A stretch of 64,000 nucleotides of DNA, taken from UBA7332 sp051648105 (GTDB lineage: Bacteria; Bacteroidota; Bacteroidia; Bacteroidales; UBA7332). The first letter of the stretch is position 1. The number at the start of each line of letters is the position of its first letter. Shown here piece by piece: positions 17,065 through 25,762 of this stretch. Location: contig JBOFEN010000085.1 of NCBI GenBank assembly GCA_051648105.1, positions 1 to 64,000 of the forward strand, in the 5' to 3' direction. The position numbers were made by a program, and so were the translations under genes. The notes beneath the pieces were generated by a model. It saw nothing but the letters and a program-made list of their open reading frames with translations, had not been told where the DNA came from and did not search any database.

Positions 17065-18138
17065 ATGGAACTAAAGAAAAAGCCAATAAGGATAAAAGAT
17101 ATAGCAGAGCTCGCAGGTGTCTCGGCAGGGACAGTGGATAGAGTGCTGCATTCAAGGGGAGAAGTTTCTCAAGAGAGTAAAGAGAAAGTAGAGAAAGTAC
17201 TAAGAGAACTTAATTATAAGCCTAATGTTTTTGCATCGGCATTAGCCTCAAAGCGTAAAGAGCATAAGTTTGTATATATGATGCCAATTCACTCACCAGG
17301 GGACTATTGGGACTCTATAGAGAGTGGTATTCGTAAGGCGGAAAGAGAATATCTATCCGTTAATGTCGTATTGCAACCTGTTCTTTTTGACCAGTATGAT
17401 GTGGATTCATTTAAAAGGGCCGTTCAAGTGGCTCTTAACCATGAGCCTCAAGCAATATTATTAGCTCCTGTCTTTAGAGACGAGACGGTTCAGTTTTTGA
17501 AAGAGTTAAATTTTAGAAGCATACCATATGTGTTCTTTGATTCAAGAATTGAAGGGGAGAACTCATTTGCATATTATGGTCAAGACTCTTTCAAGAGTGG
17601 TTATCTAGCTTGTAAGTTAATGATGACTAGTGTGCCTAAGGGTAGTGAGATAGTTTTATTTCATTCAAAACGTCATGGTATTTTCTCCAATCAAACGGCC
17701 GTTAGAAAAGAGGGTTTCTTAAAATGTGCTCAAGAGATGGAGTTAGAGTATCAGATTCACACAATTGAGATTCCTATTAATGATGAAATAGAGGCTAAGT
17801 ATCAGATTGAGAGTCTTCTTCGTAATTACCCTAATACTAGAGGGGCTGTGATATTTAACTCTAGAAGTTATCTTATTGGAGAAAATCTAGATATGCTTGA
17901 TGGAAAGAAGCTTCAAGTGATTGGTTTTGATGCTCTAGAGAAGAATGTAGAGTGTTTGAAAAGGGGTACTATACAGTACTTGATAGGTCAGAGACCGGAG
18001 ATTCAGGGGTATAAGAGTGTAAAGGTGCTGTGTGATGGTATAATATTTAAGCAGCCTGTTACAGCAGTTAACTACATGCCTTTGGATATTCTAACAGCAG
18101 ATAATATAGATTACTATTGTGATTTTGAATATATGTAA
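17065..18138 (+). CDS. LacI-family transcriptional regulator of galacturonate use
   Basis: The 357 residues have an N-terminal LacI-type HTH (IRIKDIAELAGVSAGTVDRVLHS, with the hinge helix NVFASALASKRK) and a periplasmic-binding-protein type 1 sensor domain from about 65. The start ATG at 17065 was chosen because the in-frame TTG at 17056 is rare as a start. Two palindromic sites lie in the divergent promoter region before it. Its position at the head of uxaB-uxaA-GH28-DUF4861 suggests repression relieved by galacturonate or a derivative; the ligand is inferred. Confidence 0.88.
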   Translation: MELKKKPIRIKDIAELAGVSAGTVDRVLHSRGEVSQESKEKVEKVLRELNYKPNVFASALASKRKEHKFVYMMPIHSPGDYWDSIESGIRKAEREYLSVNVVLQPVLFDQYDVDSFKRAVQVALNHEPQAILLAPVFRDETVQFLKELNFRSIPYVFFDSRIEGENSFAYYGQDSFKSGYLACKLMMTSVPKGSEIVLFHSKRHGIFSNQTAVRKEGFLKCAQEMELEYQIHTIEIPINDEIEAKYQIESLLRNYPNTRGAVIFNSRSYLIGENLDMLDGKKLQVIGFDALEKNVECLKRGTIQYLIGQRPEIQGYKSVKVLCDGIIFKQPVTAVNYMPLDILTADNIDYYCDFEYM

Positions 18139-18153
18139 ACTAAATAAATAGAC

Positions 18154-19593
18154 ATGAACACATTAAACAGAACAACTGCTACGGTAGCTAAGAGCTATCC
18201 TAATCGTATTATCCAGTTTGGAGAGGGTAACTTCTTGCGTGCATTTATCGATTGGATGGTGTATGAGATGAATAATAAGGTTGGGTTCAACGCTGGAGTG
18301 ACAGTTGTTCAGCCAATAGAGCAGGGTATGGTATCTATGTTGAAAGAGCAGGATTGCTTATACCACTTGATAGAAAAAGGGTTGGAAAAGGGCGAGGCAG
18401 TTCGTCGAGTACAGCTGATTGATGTTATCAATAATGGTGTCAACCCATACACTGAGTATGATGCTTATATGGCATTGGCAGATGATTTGAATAATCGTTT
18501 TATTATATCAAATACCACAGAGGCTGGTATCTGCTTTGATGCAACAGATAAGTTTGAGGATAAACCTGCAAAATCATTCCCTGGTAAGCTGACTCAATTG
18601 ATGTATCGTCGTTTTCAAGCAGTTTCTGGTGCTAATGACAAGGGCTTCATTGTAATGCCTTGTGAGTTGATTGATAGAAATGGTGATAACCTACTAAAGG
18701 CTATCCTTCAGTATGTAGATCTTTGGAGTCTAGGTGCAGAGTTTAAAGCATGGGTAGAGAGTGCTAACCACTACTGTAATACTTTGGTTGATAGGATTGT
18801 TCCTGGTTTCCCACGTGAGACAATCAATGAGATCAAGGAAGAGGTTGGTTATAATGACAATTTGGTAGTTGAGGGAGAGATCTTCCATCTATTGGTTGTT
18901 GAGGCTCCAGAGATTGTAAAGAGTGAATTTCCTGCTGACAAGGCTGGTCTGAATGTTCTTTTTGTGCCTAGTATGAAGCCATATCGCGATCGTAAGGTTA
19001 CCCTTTTGAATGGCCCTCACACTGTATTGTCTCCAGTAGGTTACTTGAGTGGATTGGATACTGTTGCTGAGTGTGTAGATCATGAAGTTATTGGTGCTTA
19101 TGTTCGTAAGGCTATGTATCAAGAGCTTTTGGCTTCTTTGGATTTGCCAGAGTCTGAGCTAGTTGAGTTTTCGAATGATGTAATTGATAGATTCCGTAAT
19201 CCATTTGTTAAGCATATGGTAACGAGTATCATGTTGAACTCTTTCCCTAAATATAAGACCAGAGATCTTCCTGCTGTGAAGCTTTACCTTGAGCGTAAGG
19301 GTGAGTTACCTGCTGCTTTGGTATTAGGGTTGGCTGCTATTTGTGTTTATTACAAAGGTGGTAAGCGTGGTAATGATGAGGTCAAGCCTAACGATGATGC
19401 TGCAATCATGGAGCTATTGAACAATCTATGGAGCTCAAATGATGTAGATGTAGTTGCTGAAGGAGTGCTTAAGGCTTCATTTATTTGGGGTGAGGATTTG
19501 ACACTTGTTGATGGACTTGAGGCTAAATTGAGTAGCTATATTTCGTCAATACTAGATAATGGTATGATGGAAACAGTAAAATCAATTATCTAA
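18154..19593 (+). CDS. uxaB: Tagaturonate reductase (altronate oxidoreductase)
   Basis: UxaB reduces D-tagaturonate to D-altronate with NADH, step two of galacturonate breakdown. The 479-residue polyol dehydrogenase-family protein shows the N-terminal IIQFGEGNFLRAFIDWMV nucleotide-binding segment, ISNTTEAG, PCELIDRNGD, VDRIVPGFP, and the catalytic region KPYRDRKVTLLNGPHTVLSPVGYLSG. Length is normal. It follows the regulator by 15 bases and precedes uxaA by 41 bases. The neighbouring uxaA rather than uxuA supports tagaturonate over fructuronate as substrate. Confidence 0.94.
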   Translation: MNTLNRTTATVAKSYPNRIIQFGEGNFLRAFIDWMVYEMNNKVGFNAGVTVVQPIEQGMVSMLKEQDCLYHLIEKGLEKGEAVRRVQLIDVINNGVNPYTEYDAYMALADDLNNRFIISNTTEAGICFDATDKFEDKPAKSFPGKLTQLMYRRFQAVSGANDKGFIVMPCELIDRNGDNLLKAILQYVDLWSLGAEFKAWVESANHYCNTLVDRIVPGFPRETINEIKEEVGYNDNLVVEGEIFHLLVVEAPEIVKSEFPADKAGLNVLFVPSMKPYRDRKVTLLNGPHTVLSPVGYLSGLDTVAECVDHEVIGAYVRKAMYQELLASLDLPESELVEFSNDVIDRFRNPFVKHMVTSIMLNSFPKYKTRDLPAVKLYLERKGELPAALVLGLAAICVYYKGGKRGNDEVKPNDDAAIMELLNNLWSSNDVDVVAEGVLKASFIWGEDLTLVDGLEAKLSSYISSILDNGMMETVKSII

Positions 19594-19634
19594 TTCAACT
19601 CTAACAAAATTACAAATTCAATTATTCGTTATAT

Positions 19635-21128
19635 ATGAATAAGACTGCATATTTGAGAATTAATCCAGCTGATAATGTAATTGTTGCTATTGATACTTTA
19701 GCAGCAGGTGCAGTAGTTGAGGTTGATGGCCAGGTTATTACCCTCAAAGAGGAGATTCCAGCTGGGCATAAGTTTGCTCTTAAGAGCTTCTTGGCCGATG
19801 AGAATATTATTAAATATGGATATCCAATTGGCCATGCAAGAGAGGCAATAGAGCAGGGTGCTTGGGTGAATGAGAAGAATATCAAGACGAATCTATCTGG
19901 TGTTCTTGATTACTGTTATCGCCCACAGCTTGAAGAGTTGTCGATTGAGAAGGTTAACTTGACATTTAAAGGTTATAAACGTGCTAATGGTGAGGTTGGT
20001 ATCAGAAATGATATCTTTATTATACCTACCGTTGGGTGCGTAAACGGAATTGTCAACAAGTTGGCTGAAGAGCTAAGAAAAGAGACAAACTCTAAGGATG
20101 TAGACTCTATTGTTGCTTTTCCTCATAATTATGGGTGTTCGCAGCTAGGTGAGGATCATGAGAATACTCGAAAAGTTCTTCGTGATATGGTTATGCACCC
20201 AAATGTTGGTGGGGTGCTTGTCGTTGGGTTAGGCTGTGAGAATAATCAGATCGGGGCTTTCCGCGAAATGTTGGGTGATATAGATACTTCCAGAGTTAAG
20301 TTTATGGAGACTCAACGTGTAAAAGATGAGTTTGAAGTAGGCATGGAGTATCTTCGTGATATCTATAGTGTAGTATCTAAGGATATGCGAACAGAGTGTC
20401 CTATAAGTGATCTTCGTGTTGGCCTCAAGTGTGGTGGCTCTGATGGTTTTTCAGGTATTACAGCAAATCCTTTACTGGGTCAATTCTCAGATTTTTTGAT
20501 TGCTCAAGGTGGTACTTCAATCTTGACTGAGGTTCCTGAGATGTTTGGTGCGGAGACTATACTGATGGATAGAGCAGAGAGCGTAGATGTGTTTGATCGT
20601 ACTGTTCATCTAATAAATGACTTTAAGGAGTACTTTATAGCAAATAATCAGCCTGTTTATGAGAATCCTTCTCCAGGTAATAAGGCTGGAGGTATATCTA
20701 CACTCGAGGAGAAGTCTCTTGGTTGTACTCAGAAGTGTGGTAAATCAGTTGTTAAGGATGTCTTAATGTATGGAGATAGGATTAAGAAGTGTGGACTCAA
20801 CTTATTGAGCTCTCCAGGTAATGATTTGGTTGCAGCTACGGCGTTGGCCTCAGCTGGTTGTCAGATTGTTCTTTTTACGACTGGTAGAGGTACTCCATTT
20901 GGAACTTACGTGCCAACGATGAAAATATCTACTAATACTCTTCTTTCTGAGAATAAACCAGGATGGATTGACTTTAATGCTGGGACTATTGTAGAGGGAG
21001 AGAGTATGGAGGATGCTTGTGTGAGATTTACAGAGTACCTTATTCGTGTAGCTAATGGCGAATTGGTAAATAACGAAAAGAAGGGTTATAAAGAGATTGC
21101 TATCTTCAAAACTGGAGTTACACTTTAA
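19635..21128 (+). CDS. uxaA: Altronate dehydratase
   Basis: UxaA dehydrates D-altronate to 2-keto-3-deoxy-D-gluconate. The 497 residues hold a short SAF domain at the N-terminus (about 1-90, with PIGHAREAI) and the large UxaA/GarD domain after it: GYKRANGEVGIRNDIFIIPTV, VAFPHNYGCSQLGEDHENT, GLGCENNQ, and LKCGGSDGFSGITANP with conserved cysteines. The two parts, separate in some archaea, are fused as is usual in bacteria. The next enzymes of the route (KDG kinase and KDPG aldolase) are not in the window. Confidence 0.95.
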   Translation: MNKTAYLRINPADNVIVAIDTLAAGAVVEVDGQVITLKEEIPAGHKFALKSFLADENIIKYGYPIGHAREAIEQGAWVNEKNIKTNLSGVLDYCYRPQLEELSIEKVNLTFKGYKRANGEVGIRNDIFIIPTVGCVNGIVNKLAEELRKETNSKDVDSIVAFPHNYGCSQLGEDHENTRKVLRDMVMHPNVGGVLVVGLGCENNQIGAFREMLGDIDTSRVKFMETQRVKDEFEVGMEYLRDIYSVVSKDMRTECPISDLRVGLKCGGSDGFSGITANPLLGQFSDFLIAQGGTSILTEVPEMFGAETILMDRAESVDVFDRTVHLINDFKEYFIANNQPVYENPSPGNKAGGISTLEEKSLGCTQKCGKSVVKDVLMYGDRIKKCGLNLLSSPGNDLVAATALASAGCQIVLFTTGRGTPFGTYVPTMKISTNTLLSENKPGWIDFNAGTIVEGESMEDACVRFTEYLIRVANGELVNNEKKGYKEIAIFKTGVTL

Positions 21129-21155
21129 TTGGTTGATAATAATAAATTAATAATA

Positions 21156-22823
21156 ATGAAAAGATTTTCTGCAATTCTATTTGCTGCAATCGTATCACTC
21201 TCTGTGATTGCTCAGTCTAGTGATAAATATGATTATTTGTATGAGAACCTTCCATTCTCCATGCCTAAGGTTGAGGTTGCAAAGATTCCTTCTAATAAGG
21301 TTTCTGTAACTGACTTTGGAGCAAAAGGGGATGCTGTAACTCTCAATACTGAGGCTTTTGCTAAAGCTATCCAGGCTGTTTCTGCTCTTGGTGGTGGTAC
21401 AGTGGAGGTTCCTGCTGGAGTTTGGTATACTGGTCCAATTACATTTGTAAGCAACTTGAATCTTCATCTTAAGGATGGTGCTGTTATAGTATTTAGTTCA
21501 AACTTTGATGACTATAAGCTTATTGATACATCATTTGAGGGGTTAGACACGAAGCGTTGTATTGCTCCCCTTAATGCAGTTGGTGCAACCAATATTGCCA
21601 TTACTGGTAATGGTACAATTGATGGTAATGGTGATGCTTGGCGTCCAGTTAAGAAGGGTAAAATGACACCTGGTCAGTGGAGTAAGCTCACAAAGAAGGG
21701 TAAGCTAAACGACAAAAAGGATTTTTGGTTCCCAACAGATAAGTCATTTAATGGATGGAATCAAACAGAGGGTAACTTCAATGTGCCAATTCTTAAGGAT
21801 GATCAAACATGGGATGATGTAAAAGATTGGTTACGTCCTGTATTGTTGAGCTTTGTTAGCTGTAAGAATGTACTTCTTCAGGGTGTAACATTTCAAAACT
21901 CTCCTAGCTGGAACCTACACCCTAATATGTGTGAGAATGTGATACTAGATGGCGTTTCTGTTCGTAACCCATGGTACTCACAGAATGGAGATGGGTTAGA
22001 CCTTGAATCATGTACTAATGCTATAGTTGTTAATTCAACTTTTGATGTTGGTGATGATGCTATATGTATTAAGTCAGGGAAAGATGCAGATGGTCGTCGT
22101 CGTGGAATGCCTTGTCAGAACGTGATCGTTGATAATTGCGTTGTGTATCATGGTCATGGTGGATTTGTTGTTGGTTCTGAGATGTCGGGTGGTGTTAAGA
22201 ATATTTCTGTTCGTAACTGTCACTTCCTAGGTACTGATGTTGGACTACGCTTTAAATCAACTCGCGGTAGAGGTGGTGTTGTTGAGAATATTTATGTTGA
22301 CAACTGTAATATGATCAATATTCCAACAGAACCACTACTTTTTGATCTTTATTACGGTGGTAAGTCTGCTGTTGAAGAACTTGAAGAGGGGTCTGGCTTA
22401 GCTAAAGTAGAGAAGATCCCAGCAGTAACAGAAGAGACTCCTGCTTTCCGTAATATCTTCATCACAAATATTGCTTGCCGTGGTGCTCGTAGAGCTATGT
22501 TCTTTAATGGCTTGCCAGAGATGAATATTGAGAATGTTGTTGTTGAAAATGCTTCTATCTATGCTGAGATAGGTGCTGAATTGTCTGAAGCGGATGGTGT
22601 TGTGCTGAAAAATGTGAACATCGTACCTGCTAAAGGTGCAGCTTTGATGTTGAACAATGTTAAGAATGTTAAGGTTGAAGGGTTTACTTGTCCAGAGTCT
22701 GATCAAATGCTTCAGGTTACAGGTTCAAGAACAGCAAAGGTTTCTATTAAGTCAAGCTCTATAAATAGCAAGAGATCTAAAGTTGCAGACCAAGTTAAGA
22801 AGGGTTCTGTTTCGATAAAATAA
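21156..22823 (+). CDS. GH28 polygalacturonase (exported)
   Basis: This glycoside hydrolase cuts alpha-1,4 bonds between galacturonate units in pectin. The 555 residues begin with the signal peptide MKRFSAILFAAIVSLSVIAQ (ATG at 21156, chosen over an in-frame TTG at 21129). A parallel beta-helix carries the GH28 catalytic motifs in order: NGDGLDLES, GDDAICIKSGKD, GHGGFVVGSEMSGG and RFKSTRGRGG. The final 70 residues extend the helix. It is 27 bases after uxaA in the same operon, which ties depolymerisation to the catabolic genes. Confidence 0.92.
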   Translation: MKRFSAILFAAIVSLSVIAQSSDKYDYLYENLPFSMPKVEVAKIPSNKVSVTDFGAKGDAVTLNTEAFAKAIQAVSALGGGTVEVPAGVWYTGPITFVSNLNLHLKDGAVIVFSSNFDDYKLIDTSFEGLDTKRCIAPLNAVGATNIAITGNGTIDGNGDAWRPVKKGKMTPGQWSKLTKKGKLNDKKDFWFPTDKSFNGWNQTEGNFNVPILKDDQTWDDVKDWLRPVLLSFVSCKNVLLQGVTFQNSPSWNLHPNMCENVILDGVSVRNPWYSQNGDGLDLESCTNAIVVNSTFDVGDDAICIKSGKDADGRRRGMPCQNVIVDNCVVYHGHGGFVVGSEMSGGVKNISVRNCHFLGTDVGLRFKSTRGRGGVVENIYVDNCNMINIPTEPLLFDLYYGGKSAVEELEEGSGLAKVEKIPAVTEETPAFRNIFITNIACRGARRAMFFNGLPEMNIENVVVENASIYAEIGAELSEADGVVLKNVNIVPAKGAALMLNNVKNVKVEGFTCPESDQMLQVTGSRTAKVSIKSSSINSKRSKVADQVKKGSVSIK

Positions 22824-22834
22824 ATGCTTTGATA

Positions 22835-24058
22835 ATGAGATTTATAACATCTTCATTTTTATGTGCCTGCGCATTATTTGTGCAGGCACAAGCTTTTACT
22901 CTAGATAGTGTAAAGGAGTATAATTGTATATTGAGTAGTCCGAATAAAGTAGATTTATCTGACTATCCTGTGGTTATTCCCATTAGTGGAGAGGCTATGA
23001 ATTGTCGTTTTGTGGTTTTAGACTCAAAGAGGCGTATTGTCCCATCTCAAATGGATGACCTAGATGGTGATGGAAAGTATGATGAACTTATTTTTCTTGC
23101 TAGTTACTCAGGGAAGAAGAGTGCCTATTCAATAAGACCAGCAAAAGAGTCAGATCAATTGGTCTATAAGGCCAGGAGTAATGCTCAGATGTTTTTTAAA
23201 AATGATGACAAGTCAATAACTCCAACTCTTGTAGCATCATCTCCAACTGGAGATTTATATAATAAGTTACACCATCATGGACCTGCTTTTGAATCTGAAT
23301 TAATAGCATATCGTCTTTACTTCGATAGAAAGCAAACTGTGGATGTATACGGAAAGAGATTCAAACAGTTGGAGTTGTCTGAGAGTTTGTGGTATCCAAC
23401 GGATGAGCAGTTGGCTAAGGGTTTTGGAGATGATGTGTTAAGAGTTAGTGGTAGTGTAGGTGTTGGCACCCTTAAGGGGTGGGATGAAAAGAAAAAGAGG
23501 GCTATTCATATTGAGCCAGTATCTGAAAGAACAGCAAAGATTATTTCAAAAGGACCTTTGCGAACAGTTGTTGATCTTTCTGTCAAAGGTTGGCCTTATA
23601 TGGGGCAGTCTGTATCTATTGACTCAAGATATATTCTCTATGCTGGGGATAGAGTTGTTAATGTTACGCATAGGGTAGTGTCTGAAGATCCTTCAAAACT
23701 TATATTTACAACTGGAGTTCAGAAGATTGCTGAGCAAGAAAGATTCAGTGATAATAAAGGTGTGATTGCTGTTTGGGGATGTGACTGGCCTGTTAATGAT
23801 ACTATCAAGTATGCTAAGGAGACAGTTGGTTTAGCAGTCTCAATACCTAAAGAGTTTGTTGTTTCTGAGGTTGAGGATCGCTCTAATTATCTTTACAAAA
23901 TATCCCCAGATAGTATGGGGGTAATAAGTTACTTATTTGCAGCTTATTCATTGAAAGAGGAGTTTGAGGTGTTAACTTCAGACGATTTTTTTGATTTAAC
24001 TAAAGAGAGATTCTTTAATAGACCTATCCAGATTAACCTTAAGCTGACACCTAGATAG
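22835..24058 (+). CDS. DUF4861-family exported protein
   Basis: The 407 residues start with a signal peptide (MRFITSSFLCACALFVQAQAF). The sequence (PVVIPISGEAMNCRFVVLDSKRRIVPSQMDDLDGDGKYDELIFLASYSGKKSAYS, shown only in part here) fits DUF4861, a family I recall from pectin and alginate loci of Bacteroidota. HHHGPAFESELIAYRLYFD is a conserved-looking patch with several histidines. It is 11 bases after GH28 and ends the first operon. A role in handling unsaturated or modified uronides has been suggested by context only; I assign no activity. Confidence 0.75.
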   Translation: MRFITSSFLCACALFVQAQAFTLDSVKEYNCILSSPNKVDLSDYPVVIPISGEAMNCRFVVLDSKRRIVPSQMDDLDGDGKYDELIFLASYSGKKSAYSIRPAKESDQLVYKARSNAQMFFKNDDKSITPTLVASSPTGDLYNKLHHHGPAFESELIAYRLYFDRKQTVDVYGKRFKQLELSESLWYPTDEQLAKGFGDDVLRVSGSVGVGTLKGWDEKKKRAIHIEPVSERTAKIISKGPLRTVVDLSVKGWPYMGQSVSIDSRYILYAGDRVVNVTHRVVSEDPSKLIFTTGVQKIAEQERFSDNKGVIAVWGCDWPVNDTIKYAKETVGLAVSIPKEFVVSEVEDRSNYLYKISPDSMGVISYLFAAYSLKEEFEVLTSDDFFDLTKERFFNRPIQINLKLTPR

Positions 24059-24241
24059 GATTTGTTCTATTTTTTTTATAGATGGGTTGGTAGAAAAGAG
24101 TAAGCTTTAATGTGTGATAGTGTTTGTTTTAACTCTTCATTTTTCATAATTGCTTACATATTGTTTTTATATAACCTTTTTGAGTAAACAGTAAGTCATT
24201 ATTGACTTCTGTTTACTCAAATTGATTTAGTGTTTTATTTG

Positions 24242-24285
24242 TTTGTATTTAGAAATTAATTTGTAACTTCGTGGTCGGACACGAG
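24242..24285 (+). promoter_or_regulatory. Promoter and operator-like site of the second pectin operon
   Basis: TTTG (24242-24245), an 18-base gap and TAACTTCG (24264-24271) resemble the uxaC promoter, including TTCG in place of TTTG. The -7 runs into TTCGTGGTCGGACACGAG (24268-24285), whose arms TTCGTG/CACGAG are those of the lacI/uxaC operators but with a longer centre. This would link the SusCD operon to the same regulator. Confidence 0.5.
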
Positions 24286-24498
24286 TTGGTATTGTGCCTT
24301 TTAATGTTAATAGACGAAGAGCTAGGGCAGAAGAGGTTTGAAAAATGGAGTTGCAAATAGCTCGGTCCGTGTCCGAAAACGCACGAGGGACTGCTTGTCT
24401 GAGGCTTGAGTTGGATTCTCTTTATAAAGGGTATCGATGTGATAGTCAATACATATGGTTAATATCTTACTTTAAAAAACATAAACAGTCTAATTTAT
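24286..24498 (+). promoter_or_regulatory. Long leader of the GH105-susCD operon with distant inverted repeat
   Basis: No gene fits in these 213 bases. TCGGACACG (24276-24284) is complementary to CGTGTCCGA (24369-24377), so a long-range stem could form in the transcript. A second sequence around it (CTCGGTCCGTGTCCG, then CGCACGAG) repeats the operator-like half-sites in inverted order. The stretch 24059-24240 before the promoter shows no gene; its AGTAAACAGTAAGTCATTATTGACT...GTTTACTCA segment can form a hairpin that may end the upstream operon. Confidence 0.4.
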
Positions 24499-25701
24499 AT
24501 GAATAAACCAATAGCCGTGATAACACTAATTCTATCTCTTTTATCTTTTGGTGGTAAAGCCCAGGAAAGAGTAGTTTCAACATTGTTGCCAATGTCTGAG
24601 AGAATGGTGTACTCTGAGATTATTCGAAATCCAGAGAGTTGGCAGACTGATTTTCGGAAGAAGCCGAAATGGACCTATACTAATGGCCTTGAGATGCATT
24701 CAATCTTAGATGTAGCAGATCGTTATGGTAATATTGAATTTTTTGAATATGCAGAATCATATGCAGATCTAATGGTTCAAGAGGATGGTACAATATCTAC
24801 ATATAGAGTAGATGAATATAATATAGACCATCTTGCTCCAGGAAAGATTCTGTTTGAACTATATGAAAAAACAAAAAAAGAGAAATACTTAAAAGCTCTC
24901 AGGTTATTGAGAAGTCAATTAGATAATCATCCTCGTACCAAAGAGGGAGGTTTTTGGCATAAGAAAGTCTATCCAAATCAGATGTGGTTAGATGGTTTGT
25001 ACATGGGGGCTCCTTTTTATGCTCAATGTGCTAGCTATTTTAATGAGCCTAGTAAGTACCAAGATGTAATTAATCAATTTATTCTAGTAGGTAAGGGTAC
25101 ATGGGATCCTAAATCAAAGCTATATCGTCATGCATTTGATTATAGCAAAGAGATGTTTTGGGCAGATAAACAGACTGGGCAATCTTCTCATGTTTGGGGA
25201 AGAGCTATGGGTTGGTATGCTATGGCTCTAGTTGATGCTCTTGATTTTATTCCTCAGGATGAACCAAACCGTAAGCAGATGTTAGATATTCTTGAGAATA
25301 TAGCAAAAGGTTTGGTAAAGTATCAAGATAAGAAGAGCGGCTTATACTATCAAGTAATGGAGCTGCCAGGTAAAGAGGGTAACTATTTAGAGGGTACATG
25401 CTCTGCGATGTTTGCATACTCTGTTCTAAAAGCTGTTAGAAAAGGATATTTACCTTCTAAATACAGAAAGCTTGGCGAGTCAATATATAATGGTATTGTT
25501 GAAAACTTGATCAAGGTTGACCAGAATGGTATAGTATCATTAACTCAGTGCTGTGAAGTAGCTGGTCTAGGTGGTAAGTCGATGAGAGATGGTTCTTATG
25601 ATTATTACCTAAGTGAACCTATCCGCGATAATGACCCTAAGGGTGTAGGTCCATTCATTTGGGCTTCTCTTGAGATGGAGAGTCTATATCCTAGAAAATG
25701 A
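24499..25701 (+). CDS. GH105 unsaturated rhamnogalacturonyl hydrolase
   Basis: GH105 enzymes remove the unsaturated uronate left at the non-reducing end by pectin or rhamnogalacturonan lyases. The 400 residues start with a signal peptide (MNKPIAVITLILSLLSFGGKAQ). The (alpha/alpha)6 barrel shows MWLDGLYMGAPFYAQ with the likely catalytic Asp, SSHVWGRAMGWYAMALVDAL and GTCSAMFAYSVLKA. It is the first gene of the second pectin operon, 61 bases before susC. No lyase that would make its substrate is in the window. Confidence 0.88.
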   Translation: MNKPIAVITLILSLLSFGGKAQERVVSTLLPMSERMVYSEIIRNPESWQTDFRKKPKWTYTNGLEMHSILDVADRYGNIEFFEYAESYADLMVQEDGTISTYRVDEYNIDHLAPGKILFELYEKTKKEKYLKALRLLRSQLDNHPRTKEGGFWHKKVYPNQMWLDGLYMGAPFYAQCASYFNEPSKYQDVINQFILVGKGTWDPKSKLYRHAFDYSKEMFWADKQTGQSSHVWGRAMGWYAMALVDALDFIPQDEPNRKQMLDILENIAKGLVKYQDKKSGLYYQVMELPGKEGNYLEGTCSAMFAYSVLKAVRKGYLPSKYRKLGESIYNGIVENLIKVDQNGIVSLTQCCEVAGLGGKSMRDGSYDYYLSEPIRDNDPKGVGPFIWASLEMESLYPRK

Positions 25702-25762
25702 TGATAACGACAAATCGTGAAATATTTTAAATAATTAATTATAGCCATTTAGAAAAGCAACT

